Shown in pieces: positions 44,392-52,337 of a DNA stretch of 64,000 nucleotides. The stretch comes from Henriciella sp. (lineage in GTDB: Bacteria; Pseudomonadota; Alphaproteobacteria; Caulobacterales; Hyphomonadaceae): positions 1 to 64,000 of the forward strand of contig JAEPOM010000003.1 in NCBI GenBank assembly GCA_017642885.1, in the 5' to 3' direction. A program made the translations under genes and the position numbers. Below the pieces are notes generated by a model. It saw only the letters and a list, made by a program, of their open reading frames with translations, was not told the origin of the DNA and searched no databases. The stretch's first letter is position 1, and each line of letters opens with the position of its first letter.

Positions 44392-44970
44392 AGAACGTTC
44401 TGTGCGCTGCTGATGATCAGCAGCATGGCTCACGCTGCATGGGCGAGGCCAGCGTCTGATTTGATAGGAGACGCGCTATTACAGGAAGCCTTGATAGCCC
44501 AGGCCGACGCGCAGAGCGAGATTGGCAATGATCGTTATCTCAGCGTGATCGATTATCGCGCCCCGTCCAATGTTCCGCGCTATTTTCTGATCGACACATC
44601 AGACATGACAGCGGAAGGCTTCCTGGTGTCGCACGGTCGCGGCTCGGACCCCGACTATGATGGGATAGCTGATCGCTTCTCCAATATTGAAGGCTCGAAA
44701 ATGAGCTCCCTCGGGGCGTTCGTTACGGGCAAGACCTACTATGGCGCGCATGGGCTCTCATTGAAGCTGAAGGGTCTTAGCCCGCAAAACGATCTCGCAG
44801 AGCAGCGCCTTATTGTCGTTCACGGCGCAGACTATGTGAACGCGGATCGCGCGATTCTTGGGCGGAGCTGGGGATGCCCGGCGCTCGAGCGGACAGTGGC
44901 GGAACGCTTGATTCCCCTCATCAAAGGCGGATCTTTCCTCTATGTTGTCGGAACGCAGAGGGAAGACTGA
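44377..44970 (+). CDS. Murein L,D-transpeptidase-domain protein (YkuD_2-like)
   Basis: A 197-residue exported protein. The signal peptide runs to about residue 23 (MISSMAHAAWARP). The catalytic-domain family of periplasmic L,D-transpeptidase-like proteins is recognised by YFLIDTSDMTAEGFLVSHGR, TYYGAHGLSLKLKGL, VHGADYV and the cysteine motif SWGCPAL (Cys about 168). It may crosslink or trim peptidoglycan. The only start giving the full signal peptide is the ATG at 44377, within the 3' arm of a terminator hairpin. Cotranscribed with the MmcQ gene 3 bp downstream. Confidence 0.82.
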   Translation: MLSVFRTFCALLMISSMAHAAWARPASDLIGDALLQEALIAQADAQSEIGNDRYLSVIDYRAPSNVPRYFLIDTSDMTAEGFLVSHGRGSDPDYDGIADRFSNIEGSKMSSLGAFVTGKTYYGAHGLSLKLKGLSPQNDLAEQRLIVVHGADYVNADRAILGRSWGCPALERTVAERLIPLIKGGSFLYVVGTQRED

Positions 44971-44973
44971 TCA

Positions 44974-45315
44974 ATGACCGTAGACGAATTTCGCGCCCTA
45001 GCCCTGTCGCTACCGCACGCTATCGAGAAACCGCACTTTGAGCGCGCGAGCTTTCGCGTCGACGCACCGCGCGGGAAAACCATTGCCACGCTGCTGGAAC
45101 GCGACGCGACTGCAAATGTCTTTCTGACAATTGAAGAGCAAGATATGCTGGTCGGTGCAGAACCTCTGGTCTTTTCGAAAGTCCCAAACAAATGGGGCGA
45201 CAAAGGCGCCACAACGATAGCTCTCGCCGCGGCGGATGAGATTACCGCCCTGTCCGCCCTCAAAATGTCCTGGCGCCACGCCGCTCCGTCAAAACTTCAA
45301 GACCAGCTTGAATAG
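44974..45315 (+). CDS. MmcQ/YjbR-family protein
   Basis: A 113-residue protein of the MmcQ/YjbR fold. It shows FRALALSLPHAIEKPHFERASFRV (the HFE/SFRV pattern), KTIATLLERDATANVFLTIEEQD, and FSKVPNKWGDKGATTIAL. The family is a double-wing fold sometimes called DNA-binding, but its function is unknown. GGGAAG lies upstream in the end of the preceding gene. Confidence 0.85.
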   Translation: MTVDEFRALALSLPHAIEKPHFERASFRVDAPRGKTIATLLERDATANVFLTIEEQDMLVGAEPLVFSKVPNKWGDKGATTIALAAADEITALSALKMSWRHAAPSKLQDQLE

Positions 45316-45343
45316 TCGCCGCACTTAGGTGTAAAGCGCGCAT

Positions 45344-45592
45344 ATGACTGATCAAATGCCCGACCGCCTGAGCGTAAACCCGAACAGCCCCTATTATGAT
45401 GAGCAGCTGCTGCTCCACGGCGTAGGGATCCGCTTCAACGGCGAAGTGAAAACCAATGTCGAAGAATACTGCATTTCCGAAGGCTGGATCAAAGTCGCGG
45501 CTGGCAAGGCTACGGACCGCAAAGGCAATCCGCTGACGCTAAAGCTGAAAGGCACCGTCGAAGCCTGGCCCGAAGGCCAGGACGAGGACTAA
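45344..45592 (+). CDS. DUF3297 protein
   Basis: An 82-residue acidic protein. The whole length matches DUF3297: DRLSVNPNSPYYDEQLLLHG, then VGIRFNGEVKTNVEEYCISEGWIKV in two parts, and GNPLTLKLKGTVEAW. It probably forms a small beta-barrel. The family is widespread and uncharacterised. A weak ribosome site lies upstream. It converges on the serine hydrolase gene. Confidence 0.85.
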   Translation: MTDQMPDRLSVNPNSPYYDEQLLLHGVGIRFNGEVKTNVEEYCISEGWIKVAAGKATDRKGNPLTLKLKGTVEAWPEGQDED

Positions 45593-45599
45593 AGCCAAA

Positions 45600-46967
45600 C
45601 TATTCTGCGGTTGGATCACCGTAAATTGCCGCGCTGGATGCTTCGCGTAGCTCCAAAGGTCCCTTCGGATTGTTTCTGTCGAACACCTGCACCATTCCGA
45701 TGAAATAGAGCTCATTGACCGGATCGATCCAGAACCAGGTGCTGGCCGCGCCGCCCCAGAAGTAAGATCCTTGGGGCGTTTTGCTCGGCACGGACTCTGG
45801 ATCTTCGATCGTGCCAAATGTCAGCCCCATGCCCAGTCCCGCGTAAACATCTCCCGCGTTCACGCCGAGCGAGGAGAGGTTCTGGCCATCTCTCAACACG
45901 TTGGTCCGCATCAGTTCGATGGTTTCGGGCTTCAGGATCCGAGCTCCTTCGAGTTCGCCCTGATTAACGAGCATCTGCGCGAACCGGCCATAATCATCCA
46001 TGGTGGAGACCATTCCTCCGCCCCCGGATTCGAAATTCACAGTTTCCTGGCGGAACTGAACGTTTGGATAGGGCACGGGCACCATGGCGCCCGTCTCGGG
46101 GTCGAATCCGTACACTTCACTCAGGCGGTCATAGTCCTCTTCGGGCACAAAGAACCCGGTATCGACCATGCCGAGCGGTCCAAACAAGCGTGTTTGCAAA
46201 TATTCGCCAAATTTCTGGCCGGTGAGCTTCTCGATTATATGACCCTGGATATCCATTCCGACGCTATAGAACCAGGCTTCACCAGGCTGGAACAGAAGAG
46301 GGATTGTTGCCGTCTGATCGATAAAGGTCTGCAGGTCTGGAGACTCAAGCACTTTCAAATCGCGAAACGCGCTATTCACCGGGTCGGCGCCGCCCAAACC
46401 ATAACCGAAGCCAGACGTATGGCTCATCAGCTCACGCATAGTTGGCTGCCGCTCGAGGTCGACCAGGATCGCGTCACCATTCTCGTCGACACCGCCGAGA
46501 ACTTTCAACTGCTCGAATTCCGGAACAAATTTGGACACCGGGTCATCGAGCTCGAACTTACCGTCTTCGTAGAGCATCATCATGGCGACGCCTGTGATCG
46601 GCTTCGACATGGAATAGATTCGATAGATGGTGTCATCCTCGATCGGCAAACCCTGCTCTAGTCCACGAAGCCCGGCATAGTAATCGCTGACAACCTCTCC
46701 CTTTTGAGCCAACCTCGTGTGAACCCCATAGAGGCGTCCGTCTCTTATATAGTCGCCCATCGCTGTTTCGATGGCGGCAACGCGCGCTTCATCAAAAGTT
46801 AGGATGGGCGCGACCGCGGTTTCGACCACAGGTTCAACTGTTGCCTCGACCACCGGCGGCGCATCCACCACGACAGGATCAGTTGCAACTTCGGTTGTCG
46901 CACACGCCGCGAGGACGCTCAGCGACAGGCCAGCCAACAATAGCGAACGAACAGGTTTGATAATCAC
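45600..46967 (-). CDS. Lipoprotein serine hydrolase (beta-lactamase/DD-peptidase fold)
   Basis: A 455-residue class C beta-lactamase-related hydrolase. The signal ends in lipobox LAAC. SMSKPITG holds the catalytic Ser and Lys (SxxK), YSVGMDI supplies the YxN-like Tyr, and the C-terminal WGGAASTWFWIDP is the HxG/KTG-like element (GGA). It resembles EstB/penicillin-binding-like esterases; its substrate could be an ester or a peptidoglycan peptide. The GTG at 46967 is chosen because a perfect AGGAGG lies nine bases upstream; the ATG 13 codons earlier has none. Confidence 0.86.
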   Translation of the reverse strand: MIIKPVRSLLLAGLSLSVLAACATTEVATDPVVVDAPPVVEATVEPVVETAVAPILTFDEARVAAIETAMGDYIRDGRLYGVHTRLAQKGEVVSDYYAGLRGLEQGLPIEDDTIYRIYSMSKPITGVAMMMLYEDGKFELDDPVSKFVPEFEQLKVLGGVDENGDAILVDLERQPTMRELMSHTSGFGYGLGGADPVNSAFRDLKVLESPDLQTFIDQTATIPLLFQPGEAWFYSVGMDIQGHIIEKLTGQKFGEYLQTRLFGPLGMVDTGFFVPEEDYDRLSEVYGFDPETGAMVPVPYPNVQFRQETVNFESGGGGMVSTMDDYGRFAQMLVNQGELEGARILKPETIELMRTNVLRDGQNLSSLGVNAGDVYAGLGMGLTFGTIEDPESVPSKTPQGSYFWGGAASTWFWIDPVNELYFIGMVQVFDRNNPKGPLELREASSAAIYGDPTAE

Positions 46968-47054
46968 GGGCGCAATCCTCCTAAATTTAACGAAGACATG
47001 TGGCACGCCGGTATGGACGGCAAGCCCTTCCGTCGCGCGCGTGCGGATTTGTGA

Positions 47055-47924
47055 TCAGGCGCGCTTAAAGCCCATATTGTCGATGAGTCGGGTTTTGCCC
47101 ATCCAGGCCGCGGCCAGCACGCGCCCCTCAAATCCTGGAGTAACGGCGCCGTCTGGCAAATCTTGCAAGCTCATCGGATCGATCGCGCTCACATAATCAA
47201 GCTCGTCAAACCCTGCGGCCTCAATTCTGGCGCGCGCTTCGGCAAGCGCTGCGTTCACTGATACACCGAGCGACAGACGACACGACGCGCGATACAGAGC
47301 GCCGCTCATTACATTGGCTTTCGCGCGCTCGTCAGCTGACAGATAGAGGTTACGGGAAGACTGAGCGAGCCCGTCCGCATCACGCACGGTCTCACCGCCG
47401 ATCACGTCAATCGGGAATCCAAGATCGCGGACCATTCGGCGAATGATCTGAAGCTGCTGGTAGTCTTTCTCGCCAAACACCGAGACATCCGGCTGAACGT
47501 GGACAAACAAGCGAGCCACCACCGTTGCCACACCGTAGAAGAAGTGAGGACGGTGTGCGCCGTCGAGCAAATCAGACATCTCCTCCACACGGACATTGGT
47601 GACAGATCCGTCCGGGTACATCTCCTCGACATCCGGCAGGTAGACGATGTCCGTCCCGACCTCCGTCAGGCGCGCGAGATCGGCATCCTCAGTTCGCGGA
47701 TAGGTGTCCAGATCTTCACCGGGTGCAAACTGCGTCGGGTTCACGAAGATGCTCGCCACGGTGATATCGCAGGTCTCGCGAGCCCGTCTGACAAGAGAGA
47801 TATGGCCATCATGAAGCGCGCCCATGGTCGGCACGAAGCCGATCCGGCGACCGGCTCGGCGATGTTCACCGAGCACCCTGCGAAGGTCGGCAAGCGTACG
47901 AAGTCTAAGAGGCATATTCGTCAT
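47055..47924 (-). CDS. panC: Pantothenate synthetase
   Basis: A 289-residue ATP-dependent ligase joining pantoate and beta-alanine. Family motifs are FVPTMGALHDGHISLVRRAR (ATP-site HxGH), VASIFVNPTQFAPGEDLDTYPR, FGEKDYQQLQIIRRMVRDL, and DADGLAQSSRNLYLS (the SSRN motif). The ATG at 47924 has AGGG upstream and gives the normal length. No panB is adjacent. Divergent from the 151-residue gene/mipZ unit, with a CtrA box between them. Confidence 0.93.
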   Translation of the reverse strand: MTNMPLRLRTLADLRRVLGEHRRAGRRIGFVPTMGALHDGHISLVRRARETCDITVASIFVNPTQFAPGEDLDTYPRTEDADLARLTEVGTDIVYLPDVEEMYPDGSVTNVRVEEMSDLLDGAHRPHFFYGVATVVARLFVHVQPDVSVFGEKDYQQLQIIRRMVRDLGFPIDVIGGETVRDADGLAQSSRNLYLSADERAKANVMSGALYRASCRLSLGVSVNAALAEARARIEAAGFDELDYVSAIDPMSLQDLPDGAVTPGFEGRVLAAAWMGKTRLIDNMGFKRA

Positions 47925-48055
47925 CGCGCCCTGCTTTAGAGCAGAAGCCGCGGGCGATCTACGGTTTATTTCTGTGCGTGTGCATCTCTGCGTGCTCCGC
48001 ACTTCGAACGCGGTTTCCCGAGCGTTCCAAATTGAATTGTTACAAATTCGTGTGG

Positions 48056-48070
48056 TTAACGCGCCATTAA
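48056..48070. promoter_or_regulatory. Consensus CtrA box upstream of the mipZ operon
   Basis: TTAA-CGCGCCA-TTAA is an exact match to the CtrA consensus TTAA-N7-TTAA. It ends 24 bp before the gene at 48095 and lies 132 bp upstream of panC. Confidence 0.6.
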
Positions 48071-48094
48071 CCGTTTGGAGCGAAATTTTAACGC

Positions 48095-48550
48095 ATGAGA
48101 AAGCACATCCTTCCCCGCTTCAAGTCGCTGCTCAGTGCAGCATGTGCCGCGCTTTACACTCGCCAGGTGAAGCCCGCCCCCTCTGACCTCAAGTACGAGC
48201 CGGCAGTGCCGGACCTTGGGCCAGATGATGAAGCTTGGTTGTTTGATTCTGATGCGGCGTATGAAGCCAAACGCGTCGAGCTTTCGAATGATATGAATGC
48301 GCTGGCGGATGACCTTTCCGACCTTCGTGAGGCTCTGGCCCTGATCCATGGTGAAACGCCATTCCCGGTTGAAGCTACGACGCTCAAGCCATGCTCTGTC
48401 GTGCATCATGACGATGTGCTCTTCGACGGCGAAGTCGAAGCCCCGTTCATTCCAGCACAGGAAGAAGTCAGCGGCGGCGAAGGCGTATACCTCTTCGGAG
48501 ATGCCCCAACCTTCCAGGACGAGGCGCCTGCTCAACAGCACGCGGCCTGA
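48095..48550 (+). CDS. Unknown protein upstream of mipZ
   Basis: A 151-residue acidic protein with no recognised domain. The N-terminus is basic and weakly hydrophobic (HILPRFKSLLSAACAALY), possibly amphipathic and membrane-associating. A helical stretch (about 55-85, EAKRVELSNDMNALADDLSD) is followed by a disordered acidic tail rich in Glu, Ala and Gln. It is 26 bp upstream of mipZ on the same strand and directly behind a perfect CtrA box. A cell-cycle role is inferred from position only. Confidence 0.7.
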   Translation: MRKHILPRFKSLLSAACAALYTRQVKPAPSDLKYEPAVPDLGPDDEAWLFDSDAAYEAKRVELSNDMNALADDLSDLREALALIHGETPFPVEATTLKPCSVVHHDDVLFDGEVEAPFIPAQEEVSGGEGVYLFGDAPTFQDEAPAQQHAA

Positions 48551-48576
48551 TGACCTAGAAAAGAGGCGCCCCGGCA

Positions 48577-49467
48577 ATGCCCGACGGACATGGACATATA
48601 GGCGATTCCGCCGACACACTTACTCTTTCGATCCCGGCACAAAAACAGTGCCGGGTTGTTGTTGTAGGTAACGAAAAAGGCGGCGCCGGAAAATCCACCG
48701 TATCCGTGCATCTTGCGATCGCATTGATGCGCATGGGATTGAAAGTCGGCGTCATCGATCTCGACGTTCGTCAACGCACGCTGACACGCTATCTCGAAAA
48801 CCGAATGCGTTGGATGCAATCGACCGGAGCGCAGCTTCCGATGCCGGAGATTATCCGCGTTGATGCAAGCTCTGAACGCGATCTGGATATTGCCGAGAAA
48901 GAAGAGACCGAGCGGTTTCACACCTCTCTCGAACGCCTCAAAGAAGTCTGCCAGGTTGTGATTGTCGACGCGCCCGGCGGCGATACGTATCTGTCGCGGA
49001 TCGCGCATATGGCCGCCGACACATTGGTCACGCCGCTGAATGACTCCTTCGTGGACTTTGACTTGCTTGGAGATGTGAACCCTCAGACGCTTGAAGTCCT
49101 ACGGCCGAGCTTTTACTCCGAGATGGTTTGGCAATGCCGCAAGAGCAAAGCACGCACCTCACGCCAGCCGATCGACTGGATCGTGATGCGCAACCGCGTT
49201 TCTCCTCTCGAAGCTCGCAACAAACAGAAAGTGGGCGAAGCGCTTTCCAACCTATCTAAGCGGATCGGTTTTCGTCTGGCTCCGGGTTTGTCCGAGCGGG
49301 TGATTTATCGCGAATTGTTCCCTGCCGGACTAACGCTGCTCGACCTGACCGAAAGTGGCTCCAACGTTTCTTTCACGATGAGCCACGTGGCCGCGCGGCA
49401 GGAGCTCAGAGATCTGGTGATTATTCTGCAAATCCCTGAACTCGCCGGTACGGAAATCTCCTTCTAG
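48577..49467 (+). CDS. mipZ: Cell-division site selection ATPase MipZ
   Basis: A 296-residue ParA/MinD-type ATPase. The deviant Walker A is GNEKGGAGKST (Lys34 and Lys39), with GVIDLDVRQRTLTRYLENR next and VVIVDAPGGDTYLSRIAHMA as Walker B. The long DSFVDFDLLGDV segment is specific to MipZ. In Caulobacter it forms a bipolar gradient from ParB-bound origins and keeps FtsZ at midcell. The N-terminus is about 20 residues longer than usual (Gly/Asp-rich). Convergent with the AraC chimera, 5 bp apart. Confidence 0.93.
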   Translation: MPDGHGHIGDSADTLTLSIPAQKQCRVVVVGNEKGGAGKSTVSVHLAIALMRMGLKVGVIDLDVRQRTLTRYLENRMRWMQSTGAQLPMPEIIRVDASSERDLDIAEKEETERFHTSLERLKEVCQVVIVDAPGGDTYLSRIAHMAADTLVTPLNDSFVDFDLLGDVNPQTLEVLRPSFYSEMVWQCRKSKARTSRQPIDWIVMRNRVSPLEARNKQKVGEALSNLSKRIGFRLAPGLSERVIYRELFPAGLTLLDLTESGSNVSFTMSHVAARQELRDLVIILQIPELAGTEISF

Positions 49468-49472
49468 GCGGA

Positions 49473-50594
49473 TTACCAGCCAAACCGCACGCCAGCGCGA
49501 GCCCCGATTTCACCTCGATCCGGCAGTGTTCCGATCGCCGCATTGGCTGAGATATTTCGGCCGAGCCGCGCTGCTCCCGAGAACGCCACGGCATCATGCC
49601 CGTCATAATGCCCCCAATTGGCAGAGAATGCGACGCGCTCATTCGACTGCAACCAGGTTGATCCGGCCAACGCGTTCGCGATCGCGATGCCTGCGCTGTT
49701 CTTCTCGATATTCTCTTGCGCATGGCTGAGCCTTCCACGGCGGATCCCGCCCGTGGCGAGATCCCATATCGCGGAAAACAATCGCCGGTCCTGAATGCGA
49801 CGACGCACGCCTCCGTCCAGTTCAAACATCCGATACAACGTTGCGCGGGACATATTGAACAGCTCGCAGATTTGCCGAGGACCAAGATTGGGATCCTCGA
49901 GATGCGTATCAATGTATTTGCGGATCAGATTGCGTCGTCCGATCCACCACTCTTCACGGTCCGAGACAGGGGTCCAGGACTCCTGGATCTCTGACTTTAT
50001 CAGGGTGATCAGATTTTCCGGTTCAAATGCTTCATCGCCACTGCGCGCAAAGTATCGCTCGAGCTGCAATGCAATCTGACGTCCGCGCTGGGAGTCGACG
50101 TCGATCACAATAGGTGCCACCGGATCCGCGTCGGTGAGACCGAGTTCAGATCTTGGGATCATCACCTGCTCGATTTCCGCATTGTGATGGCTACCGCGAA
50201 ACCTCTGTTTAAAGTCAGTTATCGTGATCGTTCCAGGGCGGTGCACATAGTTAGAGTTGGAAAACTCGAGCGCTGCGAAACCAGAATGCAGCCGCTGAAC
50301 AGAAACAACCCCTCCAGAAACGTCGCGTTGAGCGTATCCATGCCGAAACAGTTCGCATCCTGTTGCGAAGCGCGCGCCCACGAGCCCCCCTCGCGCTCTG
50401 CTCTGAAGCATGTTGGTGCCGTCCTCCGGTCGCCTCGGATGTAACAGATTAATCGACAGGATGGGGGCCCATAAGTCGATCCATTCCTGCATTGTAACGG
50501 CCCGCAAATCCCAGGCAGAACGTTTGCCCACCTCGGATTGCCCGGCTTGAACGTTCGACGCGGCAGCGTCAGGAGTTTTGAGAACTAGTTGCAT
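49473..50594 (-). CDS. AraC-type regulator fused to a YadA-like outer-membrane anchor
   Basis: A 373-residue chimera. Residues 1 to about 293 are an AraC-family regulator: ligand-domain-like N-terminus, then the first HTH QICELFNMSRATLYRMFE, as in the paralogue at 51120. After RRGRLSHA the second HTH expected (ERWGFSSDANFSR in the paralogue) is missing. Residues 294-373 are instead a YadA-type trimeric-autotransporter anchor: NSAGIAIANALAG, then WGHYDGHDAVAFSGAARLG, and a terminal aromatic (VRFGW). Without a signal peptide the anchor cannot be exported. It reads as a deletion that joined a regulator to the 3' end of an adhesin gene. Confidence 0.82.
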   Translation of the reverse strand: MQLVLKTPDAAASNVQAGQSEVGKRSAWDLRAVTMQEWIDLWAPILSINLLHPRRPEDGTNMLQSRARGGLVGARFATGCELFRHGYAQRDVSGGVVSVQRLHSGFAALEFSNSNYVHRPGTITITDFKQRFRGSHHNAEIEQVMIPRSELGLTDADPVAPIVIDVDSQRGRQIALQLERYFARSGDEAFEPENLITLIKSEIQESWTPVSDREEWWIGRRNLIRKYIDTHLEDPNLGPRQICELFNMSRATLYRMFELDGGVRRRIQDRRLFSAIWDLATGGIRRGRLSHAQENIEKNSAGIAIANALAGSTWLQSNERVAFSANWGHYDGHDAVAFSGAARLGRNISANAAIGTLPDRGEIGARAGVRFGW

Positions 50595-50608
50595 ATTTCA
50601 ATGAGTAT

Positions 50609-50619
50609 CCGAATTTCGG
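50609..50619. promoter_or_regulatory. Palindrome in the AraC chimera promoter
   Basis: CCGAATTTCGG is an 11-bp perfect dyad, 15-25 bp before the start codon of the AraC-YadA chimera, positioned to act as an operator. Confidence 0.3.
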
Positions 50620-50625
50620 ACCCCT

Positions 50626-50651
50626 GAAATTCTCATCACGTCTCAAACTTT
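50626..50651 (-). promoter_or_regulatory. Shared element upstream of AraC paralogue 1
   Basis: On the plus strand: AAATTCTC, five variable bases, GTCTCAAA, one base, TT. The same arrangement occurs at 52234-52259 before the second AraC gene. It lies 32 bp before the start codon here. It contains ACGTCTCAA, which recurs inverted at 50721-50729. Confidence 0.5.
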
Positions 50652-50720
50652 AAAGAGTTCGCACAGTCTAAGAAACTATTCGAAAACAATTCAACGTCGA
50701 TTTTGCGTCACTTATCAATA

Positions 50721-50749
50721 TTGAGACGTTTGGATAATGACGATTTAAA
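50721..50749 (+). promoter_or_regulatory. Candidate promoter of the small RNA
   Basis: TTGAGA (-35) and TTTAAA (-10) are separated by 17 bp, predicting a transcript start near 50757. The -35 lies inside TTGAGACGT, the inverted copy of the AraC upstream element, so the regulator could control this promoter. Confidence 0.4.
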
Positions 50750-50756
50750 GTAGATA

Positions 50757-50913
50757 CCATAGTCAGGTTGTGTGCGGCGGGGATCAATCCTCTTTGCACA
50801 CGTGAATAGCTCTTAACTTTCTTTTGGTTGCGGTAACTAACGTCCCCTAGTACTCACGTGACCAGAAGATGCGCCTTGGCCGTTTACGCAGTCGGTCAAG
50901 GCGCAATTTTTTT
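50757..50913 (+). ncRNA. Candidate small RNA between the AraC genes
   Basis: About 157 nt with a promoter candidate at its 5' end and a strong intrinsic terminator at its 3' end, in a 525-bp gap with no plausible gene. A 5' hairpin can form from GTGTGC (50770-50775) and GCACAC (50796-50801), with an inner GGAT/ATCC pair. An unpaired pyrimidine-rich stretch (CTCTTAACTTTCTTTTGG) and an accessible CCCC follow, then the terminator stem. The ends do not pair as in 6S RNA. No known RNA family was recognised. Confidence 0.45.
50871..50913 (+). terminator. Intrinsic terminator in the AraC intergenic gap
   Basis: GCGCCTTGGCCG pairs with CGGTCAAGGCGC (one G-T pair) around a 10-base loop, followed by AATTTTTTT. 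It points rightward, toward no upstream protein gene, which is the main support for a small RNA here. The minus-strand side lacks a T-run. Confidence 0.85.
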
Positions 50914-51119
50914 GCGCCAGTATTTCGAACGCGTAGCTTCTGTAAGATGTTGAGACATACGATGGCTCGCATCTGTTGTGCTCGTGATCTTGTACGCGGT
51001 GGAGGCCCGAAGGAAGGGGTTTCCTCACATCTCGCAGTACGCTGCTCTTCCTTCGTGTTCATTGGGATGGAGCATACGCGAACGAACAGCGCTGGCCTCA
51101 AGGTTGCGCGCTCTAAACA

Positions 51120-52163
51120 CTAAGCTGCGATTTGCTCAATCCGACCTATGCTCAAAAAACGCTGAACAACCTGAGGATTCCACGATGTTGCGGCGGTGGG
51201 ATTGTGCGCATCGAAAGGGGTGTTGCAGAGGTCTCCCGGGCTCGTGCCGAAGGCGCGACGAACAGATCGCGAGAAATTGGCATCGGAACTAAACCCCCAA
51301 CGCTCAGCCGTCTCGTGGATCAAGCCGCGCCTCATTTGTTGCGATGAAATGTCGAATACGGCCCCGAACAGACGGCGATTGCTAATATAGCACCGAACGC
51401 CGTTCTCAGATTCAAACATTCGATAAAGAGTCGCTCGCGACACGCCGAACTCGCGTAGGATTGAAGTTGTGGACAAGTCTGGCGACAATAAGTTGCGCTC
51501 GATGTAGTCGCAAATCAGATCACGTAGCGCTCCGCGCGCTTGGGTTCGCACATCGCCCTCCACGGGCGCTCCAGCGATCGACAGTTTCACGCAGCTGAGG
51601 AACCTACGAAAGTCCGATGCCCTCAGTTGAGGTTTTCCGTCATGAAAAGGGGTACAAAGCCGGTCCAGCTCCGCGCCAAGGAGCCTTGCTGCTAGCGATC
51701 CCGCTGGAAAGTGGAGCGTCGGTAGTTGCTCTTCTTGCGCCAGCCCGAGCGATTCTTTGATCAAATAGACCCCTTGCAGATGAGACGCCTGATGCACCCC
51801 TTCAAACTGATGGGCATAATCGATAATTGCGATGTCTCCCGGTCGATGCGCGAACGCGCGCTCGCCGCTGCGGCCGACGACGCCGCCACGGTGAAAGCGC
51901 TGAACGAACACCAAATCAAGCGCCAGACTGGAATGGCGTTTCATGAGCCTCAACGACTGGGCGTCATACTTGGCATCCAAAACAACTCCCGCTGTCGATG
52001 TCATACTCCGGATGTCGAATCGGCCCGTGTTTCCGTTCGATGCAATGGGTGCGATATCGTACAATGGCGCTGTCTCTTCAAACCAGAAATCGAAGGGTCC
52101 CCAGCGGTGTTCGGATAGAATCGGCATCCGCGCGTCATCTCGATCAATATCTAGGTTCAACAT
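51120..52163 (-). CDS. AraC-family transcriptional regulator
   Basis: A 347-residue AraC regulator, paralogue of the regulator half of the chimera at 49473. The N-terminal cupin-like domain (about 25-190) has RPGDIAIIDYAHQFEGVH. The C-terminal double HTH (about 225-320) has ILREFGVSRATLYRMFES and RWGFSSDANFSRSVRRAFGTSPGD, both intact. The ATG at 52163 is chosen (GGAGGG upstream). A TTG at 52196 is possible and would put the shared upstream element at a spacing similar to that of its paralogue. The target is unknown; the adjacent small RNA and the lost adhesin are candidates. Confidence 0.87.
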   Translation of the reverse strand: MLNLDIDRDDARMPILSEHRWGPFDFWFEETAPLYDIAPIASNGNTGRFDIRSMTSTAGVVLDAKYDAQSLRLMKRHSSLALDLVFVQRFHRGGVVGRSGERAFAHRPGDIAIIDYAHQFEGVHQASHLQGVYLIKESLGLAQEEQLPTLHFPAGSLAARLLGAELDRLCTPFHDGKPQLRASDFRRFLSCVKLSIAGAPVEGDVRTQARGALRDLICDYIERNLLSPDLSTTSILREFGVSRATLYRMFESENGVRCYISNRRLFGAVFDISSQQMRRGLIHETAERWGFSSDANFSRSVRRAFGTSPGDLCNTPFDAHNPTAATSWNPQVVQRFLSIGRIEQIAA

Positions 52164-52233
52164 TTCGAAATCACCCTCCAGCTTCTCGCGGCGCAACGCG
52201 ATTTGCCTGAGGCTACCAGAACGGCATCGAACG

Positions 52234-52259
52234 AAAATTCTCGCAGAGTCTCAAATTTC
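52234..52259 (-). promoter_or_regulatory. Shared element upstream of AraC paralogue 2
   Basis: AAATTCTC, five variable bases, GTCTCAAA, one base, TT, matching the element at 50626-50651 in sequence and spacing. It is 71 bp before the ATG used here (38 bp before the alternative TTG). Confidence 0.5.
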
Positions 52260-52337
52260 GCGGGCGAAGCTCAACCTAGCATTGATCGAATCTGCAATCC
52301 CACCGATCTCTAACCGCAGAGCGAACCTGGCTAAGAG

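Noticed and set aside
50757-50913. The small RNA candidate as 6S RNA or tmRNA
   Set aside because: Its two ends do not pair to form the long closing stem of 6S RNA, and there is no tRNA-like domain or tag frame.
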